From contig NZ_JAGGPA010000080.1 of the NCBI RefSeq assembly GCF_018614035.1, positions 1 to 64,000 of the forward strand: a stretch of 64,000 nt of DNA. The letters are read 5' to 3'. Under the pieces are notes generated by a model, which did not search any database, had not been told where the DNA came from, and saw only the letters and a list, made by a program, of their open reading frames with translations. A program made the translations under genes and the position numbers. Shown one piece after another: positions 52,149 to 59,747 of this stretch (the first letter of the stretch is position 1; each line of letters begins with the position of its first letter). This DNA comes from Streptomyces sp. ISL-96. Its GTDB lineage: Bacteria; Actinomycetota; Actinomycetes; Streptomycetales; Streptomycetaceae.

Positions 52149-53540
52149 TCAGTTCGACAGCCCGGTCTGTGGCCGGTGGTACGAAGAGCGCTCGGCGGCC
52201 GACAGAGCGTCGGCCAGTCGGTCGAGGACCGCCGAGGCCTGTTCATCGGTGAGGGTGAGAGGAGGCAGCAGGCGTACGACGGCGGAGTGACGCCCGCCGA
52301 GCTCGACGATGAGTCCGCGCTCCAGACACTCCTGCTGGACGGCGGCGGCCAGAGCGCGCGCGGCCGGGGGAGCGCCCGTGGACGTACGGCCGTCCGTGTC
52401 CGGATCGGTGTCCGGGTCGACGAGCTCGACGCCGATCATCAGTCCCCGGCCGCGTACGTTCCCGATGCAGGGGTGGTCGGCCGCCAGCCCCTGCAACTGG
52501 CCCATCATGCGTGCGCCGAGCACGCCGGCGCGCTCGGCGAGCCGGTTCTCGCGTACGTACGCCAACGTGGCCGCGCCCGCCGCCATGGCGAGCTGGTTGC
52601 CGCGGAACGTACCGGCGTGGGCACCCGGCTCCCAGGCGTCGAGGTCCGCCCGGTAGACCACGACGGCCAGCGGGAGGCTGCCGCCGATGGCCTTGGACAG
52701 GACCATCACATCGGGCACGACGCCACTGTGCTCGACCGCCCAGAAGGTGCCGGTCCTGCCGACTCCGGTCTGCACCTCGTCCGCGATGAGCGGGATGGAG
52801 CGGTCCGCCGTGATCCGGCGCATCCGCCGCATCCACTCGTCCGGCGCTGGGATCACGCCGCCCTCCCCCTGCACGGGTTCGAGGATCATCCCGGCCGGGG
52901 CCGCGACCCCGCTCTTGGGGTCGTCGAGGAGGTTCTCGGTCCAGCGGGCGGAGAGTTCGGCGCCGCGTTCGCCGCCCACCCCGAAGGGGCAGCGGTAGTC
53001 GTACGGATAGGGCAGACGCGTCACCCGTACGTCCTGCGCACCGCCCGACGCGTCGAGGGCGCCCGCCGTCATGCCGTGGTACGCCCCGGTGAAGGACAGC
53101 AGTCCGCTGCGGCCGGTGGCCGTGCGTACGAGCTTGAGCGCGGCCTCGACCGCGTCCGTGCCCGCCGGGCCGCAGAACTGCACCCGCGCGTTGTCGGCCA
53201 GTCCGCGTGGCAGCGTCGCGAAAAGCTCGGTGATGAACGCGTCCTTCACGGGGGTCGCGAGGTCCAGCACATGGAGCGGGGCGCCGGAGTCGAGGACCTT
53301 CTTGATGGCCTCCAGGACTACGGGGTGGTTGTGCCCGAGAGCCAGGGTCCCCGCCCCGGAGAGGCAGTCGAGGTAGCGGCGCCCGTCCGCTCCCTCGATC
53401 GTGAGCCCCCGCGCGCGTACGGGAACGATGGGCAGCGACCGCGCGTACGTACGGGCGGAAGACTCGCGCAGCGACTGGCGCCGCAGGATCCCTTCGCGCG
53501 CGGTGGTCAGCACCGCAGCGGCAGGTTCGGTCACGGCCAC
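52149..53540 (-). CDS. Diaminobutyrate-2-oxoglutarate aminotransferase family protein
   Basis: This 463-aa PLP-dependent class III aminotransferase has GPAGTDAVEAALKLVRTATGR at the cofactor-phosphate site, GAYHGMTAGALDASG, EPVQGEGGVIP, IADEVQTGVGRTGTFWA and the Schiff-base lysine in VLSKAIGGSLPLAVVVY. It is similar to RhbA/EctB/DABA aminotransferases, making L-2,4-diaminobutyrate from aspartate semialdehyde. It is the first gene of the siderophore operon and supplies the amine. The GTG at 53540 (GGGAGG upstream) gives a normal length; the frame from 53672 adds 44 residues. Confidence 0.92.
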   Translation of the reverse strand: MAVTEPAAAVLTTAREGILRRQSLRESSARTYARSLPIVPVRARGLTIEGADGRRYLDCLSGAGTLALGHNHPVVLEAIKKVLDSGAPLHVLDLATPVKDAFITELFATLPRGLADNARVQFCGPAGTDAVEAALKLVRTATGRSGLLSFTGAYHGMTAGALDASGGAQDVRVTRLPYPYDYRCPFGVGGERGAELSARWTENLLDDPKSGVAAPAGMILEPVQGEGGVIPAPDEWMRRMRRITADRSIPLIADEVQTGVGRTGTFWAVEHSGVVPDVMVLSKAIGGSLPLAVVVYRADLDAWEPGAHAGTFRGNQLAMAAGAATLAYVRENRLAERAGVLGARMMGQLQGLAADHPCIGNVRGRGLMIGVELVDPDTDPDTDGRTSTGAPPAARALAAAVQQECLERGLIVELGGRHSAVVRLLPPLTLTDEQASAVLDRLADALSAAERSSYHRPQTGLSN

Positions 53541-53852
53541 GTCTCTTGGTCCTCCCGCGGTGAAGCTTGCGTCGTGCGCAGTTGTCTCCAAGTGCGTGCC
53601 CATTAGGGCTGAACGCCGACCCTGCGTCCCCCGTACGTACCAACGACGGTGGCGCCGGGGGATCACGGGCAATAAGAAGATCCTTACGTCGGGGGAACCG
53701 CGCCCCTGCCGCGCGCCGTCCCCATCGGCACCGGCATAGTGGGGACCGCACTCCGGCCCGGAGCTCCGCCGTCGGGGTGCGCGATGTGTGCATCGCTCGC
53801 AGAGTTCGCAGAGTTCGCTGATGAAGATTTCGAAGTCCCAGGGGGATCAAGC
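53541..53852. other. Divergent region upstream of siderophore operon and lipoprotein protease
   Basis: About 310 bp without a gene. It should contain the promoter and iron control of the siderophore operon. Only a weak iron-box half site (TTAGG at 53603-53607) is seen; no full DmdR/IdeR-type palindrome was recognised. Confidence 0.5.
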
Positions 53853-55088
53853 ATGCGACCCAGTCGCCCGACCATCGCAACACGTGGCGGGAGGAGTGCG
53901 CGTCGCCGAACCTCCCCTGTATTCGCCGCTGCCGGCCTTGCCGCCGTCCTCGCCCTGACCGCGACAGGCTGCGGTCCGAGCGGCGAGGAGGACAACGCGA
54001 GCGGCGAGCCCAGCGCCACCACCAGCCAGGCCGCCGACGGCAAGATCGTCATCCCCGACCACCTGAAGGACCGGCTCAAGGAGCACGGTGTCGATCTGGA
54101 CAAGTGGAAGGGCGGCGCGTGGAAGGACTGGAGCAGGGACGACTGGCTCCGCGAGGCCGAGGACTACATCAACCCCATCATCGAGGACCTCTGGGACCCG
54201 GAGCGGATGCGGGAGGCGGAGCAGCCCGACAAGCCGGTGGACAACGACATTTCCGGTGACGAGGGTGTCACCGACCCGACGCCCGCTCCGGTCCAGGCAC
54301 AGCCCGTGAAGACCCCGTACACGACGAACACTCCCGAGGCCGGGAAGCTCTTCTTCGACGGGCCCCAGGGTTCGATGGTCTGCTCCGCGACCGTCGTCAA
54401 GGACCCGGCGCACCCCGGCAAGTCCAACATGGTGTGGACGGCCGGCCACTGCGTGCACGCCGGCAAGAAGGGCGGCTGGTACCGCAACATCGCCTTCGTC
54501 CCGTCGTACAACGACACCGGCAAGTCGGCCAAGGAGCTCGACGCCGCGCCGAAGAACGAGAAGGAAATCATGCCGCACGGCGTGTGGTGGGGCGACTGGG
54601 CGCAGACCTCCGAGCAGTGGATCGCCCAGGGCGGGCCGACCGGCGGCGATGGCGCCCCGTACGACTACGCGGTGCTGCACGTCACCCCGGAGAAGGGCAA
54701 GGGCGACGGCAAGTCTCTTGAGGAGACGGTCGGTTCGGCCCTTCCGGTGGAGTTCAACGCACCGGCCGCACCCCAGATCCCGAGTATGACGGCGACCGGT
54801 TACCCGGCCGCCCCGCCCTTCGACGGCCAGAAGCAGTACCAGTGCGCCGACAAGCCGGGACGCCTGTCCATCAAGGCCGGTGACCCGACGATGTACCGCA
54901 TCGGCTGCACCATGACGGGTGGTTCCTCCGGCGGTGGCTGGACGGCCCTCGGCCAGGACGGCAAGCCCGCGCTGGTCTCCAACACCTCGATCGGCCCGGT
55001 GACGGCCGGTTGGCTGGCCGGTCCGCGCCTGGGCACGGAAGCCAAGGGCATCTACGACACGGTGAGCGGAAAGTTCGCCGGCCAGTAG
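53853..55088 (+). CDS. Lipoprotein trypsin-like serine peptidase, copy 1
   Basis: This 411-aa protein has an N-terminal signal with a lipobox-like end (LTATGC, Cys at about 42). A conserved Trp-rich helical segment (HGVDLDKWKGG, WKDWSRDDWLREAEDYINPII) follows, then a chymotrypsin-fold domain. Catalytic residues are visible as His in WTAGHCVHAG, Asp in YDYAVLHV and Ser in MTGGSSGGGW. The GGSSGG motif resembles V8/glutamyl-endopeptidase-like S1B members rather than GDSGGP trypsins. ATG 53853 follows GGGGGA. It is tandem with a close paralogue, each apparently with its own leader. Confidence 0.9.
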   Translation: MRPSRPTIATRGGRSARRRTSPVFAAAGLAAVLALTATGCGPSGEEDNASGEPSATTSQAADGKIVIPDHLKDRLKEHGVDLDKWKGGAWKDWSRDDWLREAEDYINPIIEDLWDPERMREAEQPDKPVDNDISGDEGVTDPTPAPVQAQPVKTPYTTNTPEAGKLFFDGPQGSMVCSATVVKDPAHPGKSNMVWTAGHCVHAGKKGGWYRNIAFVPSYNDTGKSAKELDAAPKNEKEIMPHGVWWGDWAQTSEQWIAQGGPTGGDGAPYDYAVLHVTPEKGKGDGKSLEETVGSALPVEFNAPAAPQIPSMTATGYPAAPPFDGQKQYQCADKPGRLSIKAGDPTMYRIGCTMTGGSSGGGWTALGQDGKPALVSNTSIGPVTAGWLAGPRLGTEAKGIYDTVSGKFAGQ

Positions 55089-55186
55089 CAGAACCAGTAG
55101 GTCCAGCCGTTACGTGAATGCTGGTCAGGGGCCCTCGGCGGGTGCGCCGGGGGCCCTTGGCCTGAACTACAGGGGGAACCTTTTCC

Positions 55187-56368
55187 ATGCGCTCCATACG
55201 CCCGTTGCCTGTCGCCGCCGCGATGGCGGCGGTTCTCGCGCTGACGGCCACCGCGTGCGGCCCCGGCGAGGAAGAAGCCGTCGGCAAGGCGGCCGACAGG
55301 CCCAGCGGTTCCGCACCCGCCGCAGGCGCGGAGGCCGCCCTTCCCGCCGACCTCGCCGACAAGCTCAAGGAGCACGGAGTCGACGTCGGCAAGTGGAAGG
55401 ACGGCGGCTGGAAGGACTGGGACAAGAAGGACTGGCTGCGCGAGGCCGAGGACTACGTCAACCCGGTCATCGAGGGCCTGTGGAAACCCGAACGGATGAA
55501 GACGGCGAAGGCCCCGGCCAAGACGATGGCCACTGCCGGCACATCCGGCGGTCAGGGCGTCTCCGACCCCGAGCCGCGCCCCGTCGAGGCCGAGCGGGAG
55601 AAGACCCCGTACCACCATCACGCGGCCCCCGTCGGCAAGGTCTTCTTCGACTCGCCCGAAGGCTCGATGGTCTGCTCGGCGACCGTCGTCAAGGACCCCC
55701 GGAACCCCGGCAGGTCCAACCTGGTGTGGACCGCCGGCCATTGTGTGCACGCGGGTCAGGCCGGCGGCTGGTGCCGCAACATCGCGTTCGTTCCCGCCTA
55801 CAACGACCTGGGCAAGTCGGCGGCCGCGCTGGAGAACGCCCAGCAGCGGGAGATCTCCCCGTACGGCGTCTACTGGGCCGACTGGGTCTCGACCTCGGGC
55901 GAGTGGATCCGGGACGGCGGGCCGACCGGCGGCGCGGGCGCTCCGTACGACTACGCCGTCATGCACGTGAAGCCCGAGAACGGCGGCAAGTCGCTCGAGG
56001 AGACGGTGGGCAAGGCCCTGCCGATCAGCTTCGACGCCTCCGGGACCAAGAACAGCATCAGTGCGATGGGCGCCTGGGGTTACCCGGCCGCGCCCCCGTA
56101 CAACGGCCTGATCATGCACAAGTGCGTGGACCGTCCGACGCGCCTGTCGATCAGTCCCGGTACGCCCACGATGCACCGCATCGGCTGCACCATGACCGGC
56201 GGTTCGTCCGGCGGCGGCTGGTTCGCCACGCAGCCGGACGGCAAGTTGGCGCTCGTCTCCAACACCTCGATCGGCCCAGTGACTTCGGGCTGGCTGGCGG
56301 GCCCTCGCCTGGACGAGAGTGCTGAGCGGGTGTTCACGACGATGAGCGAGAAGTACGGCAGCAAGTAG
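55187..56368 (+). CDS. Lipoprotein trypsin-like serine peptidase, copy 2
   Basis: This 393-aa paralogue of the preceding gene, by eye well over half identical through the catalytic domain, has the same layout. It has a lipobox-like LTATAC (Cys at about 24), the Trp-rich segment WKDWDKKDWLREAEDYVNPVI, and a chymotrypsin fold with WTAGHCVHAG, YDYAVMHV and MTGGSSGGGW. It differs in an extra Cys (GGWCRN) and a HHHA stretch before the protease domain. The duplication is recent enough to keep matching spacing. The substrate is unknown. Confidence 0.9.
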   Translation: MRSIRPLPVAAAMAAVLALTATACGPGEEEAVGKAADRPSGSAPAAGAEAALPADLADKLKEHGVDVGKWKDGGWKDWDKKDWLREAEDYVNPVIEGLWKPERMKTAKAPAKTMATAGTSGGQGVSDPEPRPVEAEREKTPYHHHAAPVGKVFFDSPEGSMVCSATVVKDPRNPGRSNLVWTAGHCVHAGQAGGWCRNIAFVPAYNDLGKSAAALENAQQREISPYGVYWADWVSTSGEWIRDGGPTGGAGAPYDYAVMHVKPENGGKSLEETVGKALPISFDASGTKNSISAMGAWGYPAAPPYNGLIMHKCVDRPTRLSISPGTPTMHRIGCTMTGGSSGGGWFATQPDGKLALVSNTSIGPVTSGWLAGPRLDESAERVFTTMSEKYGSK

Positions 56369-56398
56369 CCACCGCCAGCACGCACAACGCCGCACAGC

Positions 56399-56440
56399 CC
56401 GAAGGCCCGCCCCCCCCGTCGTGAGGGGGCGGGCCTTCGG
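56399..56440. terminator. Bidirectional terminator between protease copy 2 and hflX
   Basis: A perfect 15-bp stem CCGAAGGCCCGCCCC / GGGGCGGGCCTTCGG with a 12-nt C-rich loop between convergent genes. Confidence 0.88.
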
Positions 56441-56455
56441 TATCGCTTTGCCGTA

Positions 56456-57955
56456 TTAGCGAGTGGCCGGGACGTACGGCGCCAGGTCCGCCGCCAGTTC
56501 CTCGTGCACCCGCACCTTGATCAGCGTGCCTTCCCCGGTGTGCTCCTCGGAGATGACCTCGCCCTCGGCGTGCGCCCGCGAGACCAGCCCGCCGTGCGTG
56601 TACGGCACGAGAGCCTCGATCTCGACCTCGGGGCGGGGCAGCTCCGAGTCGATGAGCGCCAGCAGCTCCGCCATGCCCGCGCCCGTACGGGCCGATACCG
56701 CGATCGCGTGGCGCTCGATCCGCAGCAGCCGCTGCAGGACGACCGGGTCTGCCGCGTCCGCCTTGTTGATCACCACGATCTCGCGCACGTTCAGCGCGCC
56801 GACGTCGCGGATCACTTCACGTACGGCCGCCAGCTGCTCCTCCGGCGCCGGGTGCGAACCGTCCACCACGTGCAGGATCAGGTCGGATTCGCCGACCTCC
56901 TCCATCGTGGAGCGGAACGCCTCGACGAGGTGGTGCGGCAGGTGCCGGACGAATCCGACGGTGTCGGCGAGCGTGTAGACCCGCCCGCTCGGCGTCTCCG
57001 CGCGGCGCACGGTCGGGTCGAGGGTGGCGAACAGCGCGTTCTCCACCAGCACGCCCGCGCCCGTGAGGCGGTTGAGCAGCGAGGACTTACCGGCGTTGGT
57101 GTATCCGGCGATCGCGACCGACGGCACCTGGTTGCGCTTGCGCTCCTGGCGCTTGATGTCGCGGCCGGTCTTCATCTCCGCGATCTCCCGGCGCATCTTC
57201 GCCATCTTCTCGCGGATCCGTCGCCGGTCGGTCTCGATCTTGGTCTCACCGGGACCACGGGTGGCCATACCGCCGCCACCACCGGAACCGGCGCCGCCCA
57301 TCTGCCGGGACAGCGACTGACCCCAGCCGCGCAGTCGCGGCAGCATGTACTGCATCTGCGCGAGCGCGACCTGGGCCTTGCCCTCGCGGGACTTGGCGTG
57401 CTGGGCGAAGATGTCCAGGATCAGGGCGGTGCGGTCGACCACCTTGACCTTGACGACGTCTTCGAGGTGGATGAGCTGGCCGGGGCTGAGCTCACCGTCG
57501 CAGACGACGGTGTCGGCCCCGGTCTCGAGAACGATGTCGCGCAGCTCGATCGCCTTGCCCGAGCCGATGTACGTGGCCGGGTCCGGCTTGTCACGGCGCT
57601 GGATGACGCCGTCCAGCACGAGGGCGCCCGCGGTCTCCGCGAGGGCCGCCAGCTCGGCCAGCGAGTTCTCGGCGTCCAGCACGGTTCCCGAGGTCCAGAC
57701 ACCGACCAGCACCACGCGCTCCAGGCGCAGCTGCCGGTACTCGACTTCGGTGACGTCTTCGAGCTCGGTGGAGAGGCCGGCCACGCGTCGCAGCGCCGCA
57801 CGGTCGGAGCGCTCGAACTGGTCGCCGTCCCGCTCCTCGTCGACTTCGTAGCTCCAGGCGACGTCCTCTTCCATCAGGGCATCGGCCCGAGGGCTCTCGG
57901 TCACGTTCTCCGTGAAGCTCTGTGCGTCCTTGGAAGCGGAAGAAGAGGAGGTCAT
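56456..57955 (-). CDS. hflX: Ribosome-associated GTPase HflX
   Basis: This 499-aa protein has an N-terminal HflX domain (about 70-200, YIGSGKAIELRDIV) and a Gly-rich linker (SRQMGGAGSGGGGGMATRGPGETKIETDRRRI, a family hallmark). A coiled coil and a TrmE-type G domain follow with G1 GYTNAGKSSLLN, G3 DTVGFVRHLP and G4 NKAD. It recycles or rescues stalled 70S ribosomes under stress. The acidic N-terminal about 60 residues are an actinobacterial extension. Leader-like sequence separates it from the upstream M1 peptidase gene (153-bp gap). Confidence 0.95.
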   Translation of the reverse strand: MTSSSSASKDAQSFTENVTESPRADALMEEDVAWSYEVDEERDGDQFERSDRAALRRVAGLSTELEDVTEVEYRQLRLERVVLVGVWTSGTVLDAENSLAELAALAETAGALVLDGVIQRRDKPDPATYIGSGKAIELRDIVLETGADTVVCDGELSPGQLIHLEDVVKVKVVDRTALILDIFAQHAKSREGKAQVALAQMQYMLPRLRGWGQSLSRQMGGAGSGGGGGMATRGPGETKIETDRRRIREKMAKMRREIAEMKTGRDIKRQERKRNQVPSVAIAGYTNAGKSSLLNRLTGAGVLVENALFATLDPTVRRAETPSGRVYTLADTVGFVRHLPHHLVEAFRSTMEEVGESDLILHVVDGSHPAPEEQLAAVREVIRDVGALNVREIVVINKADAADPVVLQRLLRIERHAIAVSARTGAGMAELLALIDSELPRPEVEIEALVPYTHGGLVSRAHAEGEVISEEHTGEGTLIKVRVHEELAADLAPYVPATR

Positions 57956-58108
57956 TGGATCCTTACGTCGATAGAAAAGTCGGTTACGTCAGTCACAACG
58001 CGTGACGTGGCCGGAAGATTCCCGAAGTGTCCGGAGGTCCCCCGTCCCGGCAGCGCCGACGACGACCCGTTGATAGTGGCACGGTGCGCCCCGGGCCGTC
58101 ACTCCGGT

Positions 58109-59590
58109 TTATGCCCGCTTCCCGGCTGCCTTACCGGCCGCCTCGCTCCGCCAGTCCGGGTGCCCCGGCATGGCCGGCGTCTTCTTCCCGTACAGCCACT
58201 CCTTGAAGAAGCCGGACAGGTCCCGGCCCGCGATCTCCGACGCGAGGCGCGTGAAGTCGCCGGTCGTCGCCGTGGAGTCCCGGTGGTCGCTGACCCACCG
58301 CCGTTCCAGCCGCTCGAACGCGTCCTTCCCGATCTCCTGGCGCAGCGCGTACAGCACCAGTGCGCTGCCGTCGTAGACGACCGGCCTGAAGAGGCTGATC
58401 TTCTTCCCCGGGGCGGGGCTCCGGGGAGCGGCGGGCGGACCGCCCTGCGTCCGCCAGGTGTCCGACTGCGCGTACGCACGGCGCATCCTGTCCTCCAGCG
58501 GCCGCTTCGCGTGGTCCTCGGCGTACCGCGCCTCGTACCAGGTGGCGTGCCCTTCGTTGAGCCACAGGTCGGACCAGGAGCGCGGCGAGACGCTGTCGCC
58601 GAACCACTGGTGCGCCAGTTCGTGCACCATGATCGATTCGACGTACCAGGCGGGCAGGTCGGTACGGGTGAACAGCGACCGTTCGAAGAGCGACAGCGTC
58701 TGTGTCTCCAGCTCGAATCCGGTGTCCGCGTCGGCGACGAGCAGGCCGTACGTCTCGAGGGGGTAGCGGCCGACCTGCCGCTCCATCCATTCGAGCTGCG
58801 CGGGTGTCTTCTTGAGCCACGGTTCGAGCCGCGCGCGGTCCGCGGTGGGCACGACATCGCGTACGGGCAGCCCCTTCGGCCCGCTCCTGTGCACCACGGT
58901 CGACCGGCCGACCGACACCTGTGCGAGTTCGGTCGCCATGGGATGGCTCGTCCGGTACGTCCAGGTGGCACCGCCCGCCGCCCTTTCGGCCCTTCCCACC
59001 GGCAGCCCGTTGGTGACTGCCGTCATGCCCTTCGGAGCGGTGACACGGAACGTGAAGAACGCCTTGTCCGCGGGATGGTCGTTGCACGGGAAGACCCGGT
59101 GCGCCGCGTCGGCCTGGTTCGCCATGGCGAGACCGTCGCGCGTACGCACCCAGCCGCCGTCCGCACCCTCCTTGGGGCTGGGATGGCTCGTGTGCCGGAC
59201 GGTGATCCGCAGCGGCCATCCGTCGTACACCGGCTCGGCGGGCGTGACGATCAGGTCCTCCCCCGCCGTCGCGAACGCCGCCCGCTCGCCGTTCACCTCG
59301 ACCGACGCGACGGTGCCGTGCGAGAAGTCGAGGTTGACCCGGTCGAGCTGCTCCGTGGCCACGGCGTCGATCTTCGTGACGGCGTCCAGGGGCTTGCTGT
59401 TGCTTCCGCCGTACGTGAAGGAGATGTCGTACGCGCGAACGTCGTATCCGGGGTTCCCCAGGTGCGGGAAGAGCGGATCGCCGATGCCGAGCGCCACGGG
59501 TGGTGCGGGGGTGGGCACGGTCGCGGCGACGAGGGTGGCCGATGCGGCGGCCAGCAGGGCGGCACGCAGGCGCCGGGAGGTGAGCAGCAT
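58109..59590 (-). CDS. Secreted M1 family metallopeptidase
   Basis: This 493-aa exported zinc aminopeptidase-like protein has a signal peptide (about 1-24), an N-terminal beta domain, and a catalytic domain with HELAHQWFGD and the downstream zinc-ligand glutamate in LWLNEGHATWYEARY. The usual GxMEN exopeptidase motif is replaced by GFELETQT, as in other short actinobacterial M1 members, so substrate specificity may differ from PepN. The C-terminal ERAP1-like domain is absent. The ATG at 59590 is close to a weak ribosome binding site. Confidence 0.93.
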   Translation of the reverse strand: MLLTSRRLRAALLAAASATLVAATVPTPAPPVALGIGDPLFPHLGNPGYDVRAYDISFTYGGSNSKPLDAVTKIDAVATEQLDRVNLDFSHGTVASVEVNGERAAFATAGEDLIVTPAEPVYDGWPLRITVRHTSHPSPKEGADGGWVRTRDGLAMANQADAAHRVFPCNDHPADKAFFTFRVTAPKGMTAVTNGLPVGRAERAAGGATWTYRTSHPMATELAQVSVGRSTVVHRSGPKGLPVRDVVPTADRARLEPWLKKTPAQLEWMERQVGRYPLETYGLLVADADTGFELETQTLSLFERSLFTRTDLPAWYVESIMVHELAHQWFGDSVSPRSWSDLWLNEGHATWYEARYAEDHAKRPLEDRMRRAYAQSDTWRTQGGPPAAPRSPAPGKKISLFRPVVYDGSALVLYALRQEIGKDAFERLERRWVSDHRDSTATTGDFTRLASEIAGRDLSGFFKEWLYGKKTPAMPGHPDWRSEAAGKAAGKRA

Positions 59591-59676
59591 GATCTACCGC
59601 TATCAGCGCCCGCCGCGGCCGCCGTGACGGCACGCGACGCTCCCACTCGAAAGAGCGCTGTGTTCGGTCGAGCGGT

Positions 59677-59740
59677 GGTTCGGCCGGGCGGTGGGCCGGC
59701 CGGGCGGCGGTTCGGTCAGGCGGTGGGCCGGCCGGGCGCC
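59677..59740. repeat. Two tandem 32-bp GC-rich repeats
   Basis: Units at 59677-59708 and 59709-59740 share GGTTCGG..., then GGCGGTGGGCCGGCCGGGCG, with three or four differences. A partial third copy reads into the 3' end of the RSH gene. Each contains the palindrome GGCCGGCC. The role is unknown; it may form a terminator-like fold for the minus-strand RSH transcript. Confidence 0.6.
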
Positions 59741-59747
59741 GGCTCGC

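Noticed and set aside
53596..53625. Possible iron box (DmdR/IdeR site) upstream of the siderophore operon
   Set aside because: Only the TTAGG half is present; the second half does not match the consensus palindrome, so it was not listed as a site.
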